From assembly GCF_016801865.2 (NCBI RefSeq), contig NC_068937.1, positions 96,411,278 to 96,475,277 of the forward strand: a stretch of 64,000 nt of DNA, written 5' to 3'. The DNA is from Culex pipiens pallens (Eukaryota > Arthropoda > Insecta > Diptera > Culicidae). The position numbers and the translations under genes were made by a program. The notes under the pieces were generated by a model, which worked only from the letters and a program-made list of their open reading frames with translations, did no database searches and was not told the origin of the DNA. How positions within the stretch are numbered: position 1 is the first letter of the stretch; every line of letters starts with the position of its first letter. Positions 34,288 through 44,189 of this stretch are shown here, in pieces.

Positions 34288-35344
34288 CACGCAGAAAAAT
34301 GTTTTGTAGAATCAGCCTGTACGAGGTTTGAATCAACAAAATATTTTGTTGAATATAATCAACGAAATTTTTGCACTGAATCAACTCTCAAATTTTGTTG
34401 ATTCAAATTGGCGTATTTTGTTGCTTCTAAGCAGTTTTTTGTTGATCGAAATTTGACAGAAAGTACGTCAAATCAGATTTTTGTTGAAACGACGTCGATT
34501 TTTTGTTCAAACAACTCACACATTTTATTTAAAATAAGCTTAGTCTTTCAATTGAATTAACAAAAATGTTGAATTGTAATAAAAATAGTGATTATTTATT
34601 TATTTATTGATATTAGCATTTTTATTTTATTGGATAGAACATAACTCAATCTGATGCTTCATGCCTCCCATCTTGCTCAGTCCGAGTGTCATATCGCTGC
34701 TCTTGAACCGCACCTGTTGTCGGTGGCAACGCCGCTTTCTGATAAACTGACGAGTTTGTTAAGTTGCCTCCCGCTTTAAATGGGCCATGTTGCCGGTGAA
34801 TCGTGGCTACGTTGTTTTCCACAAAGGTCTGCAAGGGTGGGAAGAGCATTGAAAAAGGACTTTTGAAGTAAAATGCTGAATCGCTTACCAAGCATGTTCG
34901 ACCGATGATTATTATGTTGGGAGATTTCTTAAATTCTGCATAACTTGAATGGTTCTCCTCCTTTAAAGTTACACGCAGCAGAACTTCTAGAACACCAACG
35001 GAATTGTTGCACGGAACGACAGCAATCGAACTCCGGAGCTTGTTCACTGGCCACTCATCAAAACCAAAGAAAGAACATTTTGACAGATAGCGGGCACGTG
35101 TGAACAGCAAGTAATTTCATTAAAATCAAAAAACAAAGTGAAGTTGATTCAACGTCGTTCATAGTAGAATCAACGCGATAATTTTGTTGATATTTCCAAA
35201 AAGGTTTGATAAAATACACAGAGTAAATTTGACTCAAAATTTTGAGTTGTTTCAGTTGGTTTTGAGATCTGATTCAACAAAAAATCGTCAATTTAAATCA
35301 ACAAAATATTTTGTTGATTCAAACCGGCCTGATTTTTTTGCGTG
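34288..35344. mobile_element. CACGCA-ended element carrying a spliced gene (fifth layer)
   Basis: The termini CACGCAGAAAAATG and the complement of CACGCAAAAAAATCAG extend into a subterminal inverted repeat with GAATCAACAAAATATTTTG. The target is a 2 bp AA (or GAA) duplication, judged by comparing the interrupted arm with its intact mirror arm near 33930. Short ends of CAC type with a 2-3 bp duplication recall the CACTA group, but this is only a suggestion. It is 1,057 bp. Confidence 0.65.
34646..35110 (-). CDS. Unknown protein inside the CACGCA element, two exons
   Basis: The open frame runs through, but a 60 bp intron is very likely at 34888-34829 on the minus strand (donor GTAAGC, acceptor CACCCTTGCAG). 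Splicing in phase 0 gives about 134 residues. The N-terminal part is hydrophobic and basic (LRSSIAVVPCNNSVGVLEVL); the middle has NIIIIGRTCL; the C-terminus is polar and ends QDGRHEASD. I do not recognise the family. The ATG at 35110 may be internal, with upstream coding lost. It could be the tail of the element's own protein or a captured host exon. Confidence 0.4.
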   Translation of the reverse strand: MLFTRARYLSKCSFFGFDEWPVNKLRSSIAVVPCNNSVGVLEVLLRVTLKEENHSSYAEFKKSPNIIIIGRTCLVSDSAFYFKSPFSMLFPPLQTFVENNVATIHRQHGPFKAGGNLTNSSVYQKAALPPTTGAVQEQRYDTRTEQDGRHEASD

Positions 35345-35538
35345 AAGTTACTGTTCCTCCTTTTTTGGGAGGCTTGGGCATCTGTGTAAGTTGGACACGC
35401 GTTGGGCGTTCCAGTGTTAAACAAATTTTTGCTGTTCTCTGTTGTGCTTTGAATTTTATATGCACCACATTTCTAATTCAAATTAAATAAGTATCTTATA
35501 AATATTTATTTTTTATTTATTTCTATATGACATTTTTT

Positions 35539-38334
35539 CTTTTATTGGTTATTTTCTTTATTGGAGGTGGACAAAAGCCCCCTTGAGCTGTGTCTGGTTA
35601 TCGATAAAGGACACTTTCTCAAAAAGGCACAAAACCACCTCATCTTATCGCATCAACAAGTACACAAAACTCAAATGATACAAGACGGGGTCACCTTTAA
35701 AACTAACTCAATAAATTAAAAAAAAAAATATCACAGTTCTAAAATCTACGTGTGTATCGTCAGGTTAGGGATGGGATTTCAGGTGATTAAGGAATCGTTT
35801 TTTGATTGTGTCACGGGAGATGTCAAAGTCAAACAGATCTGAGCACAAGTTAAAAACACGACACATACTTGAAACCGGTTCGTTCTGCCCATAGTTTGTG
35901 AGAGCCCTGTGGACAGTCAAGAACGAGTGATTGCGGAGTACGCGAGGGCGAGTGTTTATGTTTACCAGTTGCAAAACGGCAGGACAATCGATGGACGATC
36001 GAAGGAGATCTGCAACGAAGGTCGCCTTGGAAACGTCACGCCTTACTGTAAGAAGTTCGAGATTAAGCATTTTACAGCGCTCTGCGTAACTCGGTGGATT
36101 GGCGGGATCAGGCCAGATAATGTGACGTTGCGCGTACTTAACGAACTTCCGCTGGACCGACTCCACGCGTTGAATCGCGTTCTGGTAGAAGGGAGCCCAA
36201 ACAATACAACAGTACTCTAAAGTAGAGCGGACCAACGAACAATAAAGAGCTTTGAGACAGCCTAAATCCCGGAAGTTTTTAGCTATCCTAAAGATGAAGC
36301 CAAGAGTTTTGGAAGCCTTGGAGACTGTATACGTAATGTGGTCAGCAAACGTCATTTTGCTATCCAGCATCACACCTAAATCTTTCACACAGGAGGTCCT
36401 AGGTATGGTGGTGTTTGAAAGTGTGTAGTGGAAAGACATTGTGTTGCGCTTGCGTGTGAAAGAGATAACCGAGCACTTGGAAGCGTTCAGAACCATCCTG
36501 TTTTCGGAGCACCAGTTGGCGAACATGTCGAGCTGCTCCTGAAGAAACTGGCAGTCGGTATCATTCTCGACAACGGTGAACAGTTTGATATCATCCCGCA
36601 TACGACAGTTTGTGACAGCCTAAAAGATGATGCACGTCGTTCATGTAGAGGAGGAAGATCAGAGGGCCCAGATGGCTTCCTTGCGGAATGCCTGAAAAAA
36701 CAGAGAAAGCAGCGGAAATCACGTCACCGATTTTAACGCTCATTTCACGGCCAGTGAGATAGGAGCGTAGCCAATCGAGCATGGGCCCGCCGAAACCTAG
36801 GCGTTCCAGTTTCGCAACAGCAATGCGGTGGTTCAGCTTGTCGAAAGCCGCTGATAGGTCCGTATAGATGGCATCGATCTGCTTCCGTTGCTGCATGGTT
36901 CGAAGAATGAAGGACGAGTAGGAGACCAAGTTAGAGTTGGTGGAACGTTTCGCCATGAAGCCGTGCTGTTCCAGGGCGACATAGTCACAGCAGTTGAACT
37001 AAATGAAATCCAGCACGATTACTTCGAACAGTTTGCTGACTGCGCAGAGGGCAGCAATTCCGCGATAGTTCCGGACATCACGTTTTGGGCCCTTCTTGTG
37101 GACTGGGAAAACAAAGGACTTCTTCCAGCAACACGGGAAAACTCCAGTAGCAAGCGAGGTATTGAAGAGTTGAGCCAATGGTTCCGCGAGTGCATCGCAA
37201 CACTTTTTTAGCACAAACGCGGGGATGCCGTCTGGGCCGCAGCTGGTAGAACCTTTGAGAGAGGCGCAGGCACGACGGATGGACTCGGAAGTGACCACCG
37301 GGTGAGGTCCAATGGGAGGTCGCAGTGGAACGTTGCTAGCAGCCTTAGCAATGTGCGTTTCCCCTACTGCTTCGTTGGTGAATACGCTGCTGAACTGGCG
37401 ACGAAACAGATCGCTTATACTCTCGAGTATCATCGCAGTTGGTAGACGTGTCTCTTTCCGCTGCTCGTTTACGTGGTTCCAGAACTTCTTGGGGTCTCGT
37501 TTCAATCGGCTTTGGATTCGGTGTTGGTGGCAACGAAAAAGTTGTTTGTTCAGGATACTGTACTTCCGGTTTCTTGACCTATAATGGTTTCTCCATCGAT
37601 CTGTCGGGTGTTTGGCGTATTTCTTGAGGGCAGCGCGTTTCCTGGACTTCAAGATCTGCAGTCGGGGTGTTGACCACGGTGGATGTCTTGGAGGCTGGCG
37701 CTGATTCTTTGGAACGAAGGTGTTGATGGCGTCTGTTAGAACACCTGTCCAAGTATCAGCAGCTGTGTCGGCGTCAAGGTTGGCCAGTAGTTGGTTCCAA
37801 TTAATGTTGGTCAGGAAGTTGTTCATGCCATCGTAGTTTCCCTTACGATAGTCCATGAACGTATTACCAGCAACATCACGAAAATCGAGCGTCGTGCAGG
37901 AAATGGAAACAAGAAACGGAAAGTGGTGGCGCACGTCTTTCACCAAAGGCAGAGGAGCTGGTAGAAGGGTAAAGTTGATCGGTGTCCCAGAGCTGGCAAA
38001 GCATAGGTCAAGAACGTTGCTTGAGTTGTTGCACATGTCGTTCAGTTGGCTAAGGTTTGCGGTAGAATACTCATCCAGGAGTTTGTGCTTTAACTCATTG
38101 GTCGGAGTGAGGGCTAAGTTTGGAATCAGTTTGTTCGTCGGTGTGCGCGTCCAGCGAATGGCTGGGAAGTTGAAGTCACCTAGCACCATAAGACTATCGT
38201 TCGCTTTCATCTTGGAAACTATCCACGTCAAGGAGTGTCTGTGCTGATCGAACAGCGGCTTTTCGTTATCAAATTTGGGAGGAATGTAGATAACACATAC
38301 AAACATCGTGGATGCAGCGAGTGGAACTGCATGA
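35539..38334 (-). mobile_element. Jockey-type non-LTR retrotransposon, 5' truncated
   Basis: The body lies on the minus strand. The 3' end, with AATAAA words, lies at about 35539-35600. The 5' end at about 38334 falls inside the endonuclease coding region. Flanks are the two halves of a TAGGGCGT element, recognised by comparison with the intact flank at 59910-60010. 5' truncation is the usual outcome of target-primed reverse transcription. Confidence 0.85.
35765..38334 (-). pseudogene. Jockey-type ORF2 (endonuclease and reverse transcriptase), dead
   Basis: The second half of an AP-type endonuclease (LMVLGDFNFPAIRW) is followed by a linker and reverse transcriptase. RT blocks include HKKGPKRDVRNYRGIA, IYTDLSAAFDKLNH (catalytic Asp) and SGIPQGSHLGPLIFLLYMND. 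The C-terminal region (ESVQRKFVKYAQR and beyond) runs to the stop at 35765. Lesions: 5' truncation; an in-frame TAG at 37001-36999; one extra base in the CCC at 36595-36597, which breaks the frame inside the YADD motif. After that the frame resumes at DDIKLF and stays open to the end. Confidence 0.85.
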
Positions 38335-39219
38335 ATAAAACAGCTTGAAAATTGGTTTAAGATGTCTAAAAACAAAAATGACAACAAATAAAATGATACC
38401 AATTTATGTAAATTTAAAAGTTTAAACTAATTAATTGTAATACTAATATAATTTCCAGGCCAAATTATGATTTTTGTTTAATTTTGGAAATTCCCGTACA
38501 ACATATAAAAATCCCGGGAATTTTATGCCGGGAATTCCCGGGATGGACGTACTATTGCCAAGCACGTGGTTTTGTGCATTTGACAGCTGTCATTCGATCC
38601 AATTCTCATTATGCCGGAAGCTAGGCAGTAATTCCAAGTTATTTTAATAAATTTGAGCAATTCTGCGTGGTTTCTGGAAATCCCAAGTAATTCTGGGAAA
38701 TCAAAGTAATTCATGACATATTGCCAGTAATCCTGGTAATTCCATTTAGACTGGTCAGTAATCCTTGATGCTGGAAACCCCTTGCCTCCAAATGGCCTGT
38801 TTCATAATTGTGGGATGTTATTGTGCCTCCCACAATTGTGGAACACCTGAATTTAACTGATGTTTTCACAAAAAAAGTTATCAAACCATGTATAAACCAT
38901 CACTAAGCTTGAGTTTCATTGGTTTCAGTGAGTGAAGTCGTTATTTGGTAATAAATATGTACTCCTGGAGAGAACCAAGGTTTGTTTACATCCGTAAGAA
39001 AAAAGTGTTCCGAATTTGTGGATTTCAAGGGTCAAAGTAATTCTTCAAAAACTTCATATAAAAGTTAAAATTTGCAGATGTTCGATACAGCATTCGAAAG
39101 ATCGCAAGAAAAGCTTTCAAATGAAGGTAAAAACGAATCATTAAGTTCAATTATCGATTTGCTATGATTTTTTGAACATTGGCCAATCTGGAAACCGTTC
39201 CGAATATGTGGGATGACTG

Positions 39220-39698
39220 TACTTTCGAGGGTATAACTCTGCTCCAAATGAGTTAAATCGATTCCAGCATTCAAAACCACCAGCGATGGTTCTCTGAGCA
39301 CTTTTTCCAACTCATCCCGGTTCATGATTCACCATAGAACACTGAACACTCCGGGTTTCACACTGATCAGGCAGACGATTGTCCGTAGAATGTACTCCAG
39401 TGAGGGTTCACTGAAGGTCAAGGTCACTAAAGGGATTAGTGCAAGCAGTGTCCATACACAGTAAAAAAAGTGTATATTTGGAAGGTTTAATTTTGGAAGG
39501 TTGATTATTACCTCTTTTTTTACGTAATTTTACCTCAATTTAGACTGAAAAAGCGACATTACACCAGAATAGTGGTAAAATTACACATTTTCAGGGGTAA
39601 AATTACATATTCTTTCTGACATAAAAGATATACCCCTTCCCAGATGTAATATTACCATGATTTTTTTTTCTGTGTAGAACACAGCCGAGTAGGGTCAT
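39220..39698 (-). pseudogene. IR gene fragment: start, signal peptide and N-terminal domain
   Basis: The ATG at 39698-39696 opens a hydrophobic leader that is cut after seven codons by a TA MITE. With the MITE and one TA removed the frame runs on as a signal peptide with core WTLLALIPLVTLTF. An in-frame TGA follows (after KPGVFSVLW), then NRDELEKVLREPSLVVLNAG. The frame enters the pogo-like element at 39221. A signal peptide then a Leu-rich N-terminal domain fits the IR family. Confidence 0.7.
39457..39674. repeat. CACAG..AAAA MITE with TA duplication, in the IR signal peptide
   Basis: It is 218 bp with ends CACAGTAAAAAAAGTG and the complement of CACAGAAAAAAAAATC. TA lies at 39455-39456 and 39675-39676. 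It contains several TTACACAT and GTAAAATTAC words and is noncoding. Confidence 0.8.
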
Positions 39699-39889
39699 GT
39701 CATGAACTACTCAGTTTGATTGAATCGAGATATTTTTCTGTGATCCTTATCTAATAAACCAAACAACCCAAAAAGACGAATTTTTTTCCCCCAACCGAAA
39801 GTGTTGCCACGCGGGCCAACAAAAGGTGAAACACTTTGAATACTGTGCTGCCTATCACGGGAAAGTTCACCGTCAAGAAGAGGTCCTCA
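39699..39889 (-). other. Immediate upstream region of the IR gene
   Basis: About 190 bp lie between the IR start codon and the next repeat; it would hold the 5' UTR and core promoter. No clear TATA box or initiator could be singled out. Confidence 0.3.
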
Positions 39890-41685
39890 CCCAAGTAACA
39901 AGCAAAATGCCTTTACTTCTTAACAGGTTTTATAAAAGGTTTGAAATTTGCTTTTCTGTTTTATGAAAACATTGATCAAAACTTGCTGGGTTTATGATAC
40001 GAAAGTTTTAAAAATATCTTTAAGAATACTTTAAGAGCATGGAACATAGTTTTATATCACACTTCATTGTTTCTCTTAAAGCTATCCCAGAGAGGTTATT
40101 TATAAGACTTTTAAGCATTGTCAAAACTGCTTTGAAACTAAATTAAAACTACTCTGTTCTATGAAAGCATATTTCCAGATTATTTGAACTTGATCTGTCA
40201 AATCACATTTTTTGTACAGTCGGTCGGTTTAGTGTCAAAGAAACTTTTGCCAAAATTTGTGATCCCAATAAACAAGTGATACTTTTCGCCCGTTTCCGGC
40301 TCCAGCGCGGATGTAATGGAGTACACCTATCCGAGGGTGATCGAGTACATGCCGATTTGGTCCATTGACATGCATGGGCAGTAGATGTTTGTTTCCGGCA
40401 CGTGTTGATCGAGTAACACGAGAATCATCATGGGCGCCGATTCCGTAGCTACCGTGAAGCCGACGCGCAGAATCGACAAGCTACAAATCATCAGTTAGGC
40501 CATCCGTTTGTCCGTCAGAGCCTTTCGAGGATAAGCTGGATAAGGCGTTCCGAGAAGCGGATAAGTTCGTCGCGGAGTGCTAGTGTTTTAACGTTGGTCT
40601 AGTGTTGTTTATTAAAATCAGTGTTGTTGTGTCGACGGTAAATTCCTTTATGCGAGGAAAACTTATGATGATCCCAATCAAATAAATGAATAAAGAATAT
40701 GAAAAAAAATGTATTTTGTTTTTAATCCAACGATGAAAAAATAACCATAAAAAACGTTTTGGATCTACCTCCTGCTAACTAAAATTCGCATGCGCTACGG
40801 TCGCAGTACTACGCCTTTTGCTCTTGGTTAAAATCGCCTTAAAGCTCACTGCAGTCTACATGTTCTTGCCTAATCTTGAACAAGAGCTTCGCAAGAAACA
40901 AAGCTCTTAAAGTTTCTTGTACAAGAGCTTCTTAAGAAAAATGGCCCTAATAACTGCTTTGACTAAGAGAGAATAGTTTTTATGAGTTCAGCCATATTAA
41001 CACGAAAAAGCAACGGCCAAAAATGGAAGCCATGTTGATTTTTCAGAAAAAAAATAATTAATCGGTCCATCAAAATAAAAAATCGATGCAATTTTGAACG
41101 ATTCATGCCTTCGATGCATATTTTTTCGAGGTATCTAAGAAAACTGACCAGTGAAATTTTGATGGCAAGAATTTTTCAGTTAGAACGGCTGCGTAAAGTC
41201 ACAGTAATTTATTATTTTGATATTATTTTATAGTTATCAATATAATTTAATCTTTTTTCATTGGCCATTTGTGATTTATTTCATAAAGAATTATTGAATT
41301 TAACGAGATTATAATTAGAACTGATTTTCCTTCGACAAATCAATTTTATCTTCAACGAGAGAAAACATCTTTAATGAAAGTTTATTTCAGTCTTGAAAAC
41401 CTCTTCTGTGCGGTTATAAATTTAAGAAGCTTGAGCATAAGTTTTATTTAAGCAATTAAATACACCTGCAGAGTGTTTTAAAAATCAATGTCTATGCTGA
41501 TGAGTTTTAGATGACTCCTAATAAATGGTCATGATAACCTCCTAAAATAGTCCACTTTGCTCTTAACTCAGGTTTAATGCTGATTTATTGTTGTCCTGGA
41601 GATAAAATGGCTTTATGGTCATTTTTAGCTAAGATAACTTCAATCTCTCCTCAAGATAGGTACAAAACTGAAAATGTTACTTGGG
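39890..41685. mobile_element. 1.8 kb element with CCCAAGTAAC ends
   Basis: The left end CCCAAGTAACAAGC and the right end, the complement of CCCAAGTAACATTTTCAG, share 11 bases. The AT-rich interior holds many inversely related TTCTTAAG/CTTTAAGA words. A GC-rich island at 40290-40620 stands out and contains short stop-bounded frames (one gives FEDKLDKAFREADKFVAEC) that I cannot assign. It may be captured host sequence. Confidence 0.5.
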
Positions 41686-41859
41686 CAACCCCCTTCGCAA
41701 ATGTCACCGAGGCCAACAAAGTTTAAAAGTGGTTTACCACCGCGCGCGCTTCTCCTTTTCGCAAAAGTGTCGTCTGCATTGTTTCGATAAGTTGATAACG
41801 AGGCCCCTCGCCCCCAAACACTACTCTGGCAACACTGCCGCACTACACAAATTTGACGC

Positions 41860-42200
41860 TGTCGTGCTATCTTGTCGCATGTCGCTTTTTGACGTTCCGA
41901 GAAAAACGTGTTGACCTTGAAAAAACAAAACCAGGAGCACGCAATGTAAACAATAACAACAACGCTTTTTGTTTGGCTGACCATTCTGTGCATTGTCCCA
42001 AATAATTACGAATGTTTGCGGTAGTCGGGCATGTACATGTGTCAAACGCGTTCTGACCTGAAATCCCTTTGGCAAGTTGGCAAGGATTGAAATCGATTCT
42101 TGGGGATCTGTAAAGGTCAATAGGTGAGGCAATGCGAGCTGCACAAAACGACGTTCTCGACTAGATTTGGCCTCAAGTTGCGACAAGTTAGCACGACAAC
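41860..42200. repeat. GTCGTGCT-ended MITE, copy 1
   Basis: The left end GTCGTGCTATCTTGTCGCA and the right end (complement of GTTGTCGTGCTAACTTGTCGC) are inverted repeats. The interior matches 61278-62021: GACGTTCCGAGAAAAACG, GCACGCAATGTAAACAATAA and GACCTGAAATCCCTTTGGC all recur there in the opposite orientation. Antisense and sense frames across it are not genes. Confidence 0.75.
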
Positions 42201-43767
42201 GACGAACTGTCACTGGCGGTAAATATGGCGGCGGCAAAAGTTTTCGACTCGACTTTTTTTTGCTCTCAGAAATTCACCTTGCAGAGTGTTTTGTTGAAAC
42301 AATCAAAAGTTACCCCGCGAGGCACGACGACGACCTGGTGGAAGTGATGCCAGCGCGCACACTTTGGCAAGTGTCGTAAAAAGTTGATTTTATGTGTTGA
42401 CGAAACTTTCCAACAATATGACATTCCGGTCGCCACCTCACGATGAACGGAGGAGTGCTGGTGGTAGTTGAGCAGATTTTTATTGGCTGATGGCTCGCAA
42501 GTTTTGATTTTTATGGAAGTAATTTTTAAAGTATGTCAACTTTCAAATGGTAGTGGAAAGTGTTGACAGTTTATCGGGTTTAAAGGGAGAAAAATTTACT
42601 TTAGGATCATTTCACTTTAAAAAAAATCCTAAAAAAAATGGACAACAAAACTGAAAGTATTTTTCAGTCAAGTAGGCTGTTGCTTTCGGCACGACAACTT
42701 CTTGACGTCATGAAAGTATGGGGGTGGATTGTTTTTGTCTGTTGATGGCAAAAACAAAGCAAGCCATAAGTTGAAAAAGCCTAAGTGTCATTAGAATTGA
42801 CACGTTCACTAGGTTAAAAATATCTTACTCATGTCTGCTAGATTTTGGGCACGGGAAAAACAAATGGAGCTCTGAGGGGTTACCAGAAATTACATTTGGA
42901 AAATATTTTAGCTTTTTTAACAAAAGTTCATAAAGCAATGTTCCAAAAATGTTGAAGATTACGATTATTTCATCGAAAATTTAATTAAACCTATAAAGTT
43001 GCACAACCTACCCATAAAAGATGAACCACCTTGCCGAATGTGTGTGTGTGTGCGGTCCTTTGTTTTTCCCAGTTTGAATAGATGAATAGACGTGTCAGGT
43101 TTGTCTGGTGTGTGTGTGGGTGGGTGTCTGTCTGTATGTGGCAGAGTGTAAGTGTGCTCAACTTAGACAAATGGTTTTGCTTTGCAAGTTGTTGAAAAAG
43201 GAGCCACTTAAGCTGTAAAGAAGAATAGGAACGGCTGCTTTTGAGATGAATTTCCGACAGTAATATTTCAGTCTTCTATAAATAAAATAACAATTTCAAA
43301 AAATACTTTAGGAAAATTACGCAAACAATTTAAAAAAAAAGGGTTAATACCCATCCTTAATCTTGTTAAAACAATTAACGTTAAAAAATTAAATAATAAA
43401 ACTAATTGATGCTTTAACGGTGCACATCAACCAGAGCTTTGGCACCCAGATTTTTGTTACAGACATTTTGATATCTTCAAAACTACGGGTACTATCAACA
43501 TATTTTTTTATTCATCCCCTAAAGTACTGTCCACAAAGTAATTTGCAACAAAGTTTGACTAATTCTACAATCCCATTGTTGCAGGATTGGGTCCGTAAGT
43601 TTGACAATTTTGGAATAAGAAGACAACAACTTCCTTCGTTGCTGTGTACCCTTAAAATAACCGAGCTACTTCAATATGGGTCATTCCATCTTAAGCGGAA
43701 CAGCATTTGAAAATAACCCTCTCCGATCCTGCTCAAATTTGGCAGGACTGTTGATACTATCAAAACA
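42201..43767. other. No supported feature
   Basis: It contains a TG-rich microsatellite-like stretch at 43038-43140. The block near 42205-42480 is GC-richer, but no protein family was recognised. Confidence 0.4.
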
Positions 43768-44095
43768 GGGACTGGGCCATTCGGCAGAATGACGGTCGGC
43801 GGAATGACGTTCGGCAGACAACCAAAAGGCAGAAAAGGTCATTCGGCAGACAAACATTCGGCAGAAAGTACATTCGGCGGAAAAGTACGAATGGCAGAAA
43901 AATGTTCGGCAGAAAAGGTCAAATGGCAGACAGGGTCATTCGGCGGAACGTCGATAAGCAGAAAAGCACATAAGGCAGAAAGGTTCATATGGCAGAAAAG
44001 TACAGAAGGCAGACAAACAAATGGCAGAAAAGATCATTAAGCAGAATATATCATAAGGCAGAATAATATTTGGCAGACAAAGTCATTTTTGTCTA
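43768..44095. repeat. CGGCAGAA minisatellite, copy 1
   Basis: The block starts CTGGGCCATTCGGCAGAATG and continues as about 20 irregular units built on the words CGGCAGA, GGCAGAAA and GGCAGACA, spaced 14-20 bases apart. The units decay towards AAGCAGAA/AAGGCAGAA at the right. The reverse-oriented sister block is at 63000-63354 and ends with the same CTGGGCCATTCGGCAGAA word. Apparent proteins rich in Gly, Arg, Lys and Ser are by-products. Confidence 0.85.
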
Positions 44096-44189
44096 ACTTC
44101 CTACCAGCAACTTTATCGAGACAGGACCCAGTGAGACAACCTGGACTGAGCTTATACGACGGAAGGCGTGTCCAGACAAATCTTTAAAA

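Larger units (their letters stand above)
33892..35416. mobile_element. TTAA element (fourth layer)
   Basis: The TTAA duplication is at 33888-33891 and 35417-35420. The left end is CATTCCAACGCCCAA and the right end is the complement of CACTGGAACGCCCAA. The body is itself largely palindromic (GATCAAAAACATCGTTCCAA on one side, its complement on the other). It is interrupted by the CACGCA element. A related short copy sits at 23932-24207. Confidence 0.8.
33685..38554. mobile_element. TAGGGCGT element (third layer), holding two further insertions
   Basis: The left end is CAGGACGTCTAATTTTCCC and the right end is the complement of TAGTACGTCCATCCCGGG. CCCGGGAATT words lie at both ends. The flanking 8-mers TTTCCAAG and TTGCCAAG differ at one base, giving a slightly eroded 8 bp duplication. 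It is the same family as 45609-60307. Its own sequence is 33685-33891, about 35421-35538 and about 38335-38554. Confidence 0.75.
32723..38784. mobile_element. hAT-like element with CAAGGGGTTTCCAGCAT ends (second layer)
   Basis: The termini CAAGGGGTTTCCAGCAT and the complement at 38768-38784 are perfect inverted repeats. The 8 bp direct repeat CCTCCAAA flanks both (32715-32722 and 38785-38792). Next to each end are irregular arrays of AGTAATTCC words (32750-33190 and 38620-38755). It contains a 300 bp tandem duplication and the third-layer element. No transposase was recognised. Confidence 0.85.
32516..39219. mobile_element. Pogo-like MITE (outer layer of the IR nest)
   Basis: The left end CAGTCATCCCACATATTCGG is matched by its complement at the right end (39200-39219). 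TA flanks both sides (32514-32515 and 39220-39221). Without the inner insertion it would be 634 bp. The termini and TA duplication fit pogo/Tc1-mariner elements; no transposase. It splits an IR exon, and the IR frame is continuous across it when one TA is removed. Its own sequence is 32516-32722 and 38793-39219. Confidence 0.85.
22022..39698 (-). pseudogene. Ionotropic receptor (divergent IR) gene shattered by transposons
   Basis: IRs are variant glutamate-receptor channels of insect sensory neurons. Read on the minus strand, the pieces follow IR order. 39698 downward: start and signal peptide. 39454-39222: N-terminal domain. 32513-32362: more N-terminal domain, including IIRMLSLFNPLTKLLVFVD. 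29003-28405: FSWHVW before M1, the M1 segment, the pore-M2 region and the start of S2. 22713-22555: S2 continuation. 22107-22022: last membrane segment (VSISLVTFLAEL) and TGA. Insertions between pieces are a 218 bp TA MITE, a 6.7 kb pogo-like nest, about 3.3 kb of other repeats, a 103 bp MITE, a 5.7 kb hAT-like element and a 447 bp AATAAC MITE. There are also small internal frameshifts and a deletion after M2. The segment between about residue 150 and the S1 lobe was not found. Confidence 0.8.

Noticed and set aside
35909..38247. Plus-strand frames over the Jockey copy (102-130 codons)
   Set aside because: Antisense to clear endonuclease and reverse transcriptase motifs on the minus strand.
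43768..44095. A CRISPR-like array, because of regularly recurring words
   Set aside because: Units are 14-22 bp, degenerate, with no constant repeat/spacer lengths, and the genome is animal.
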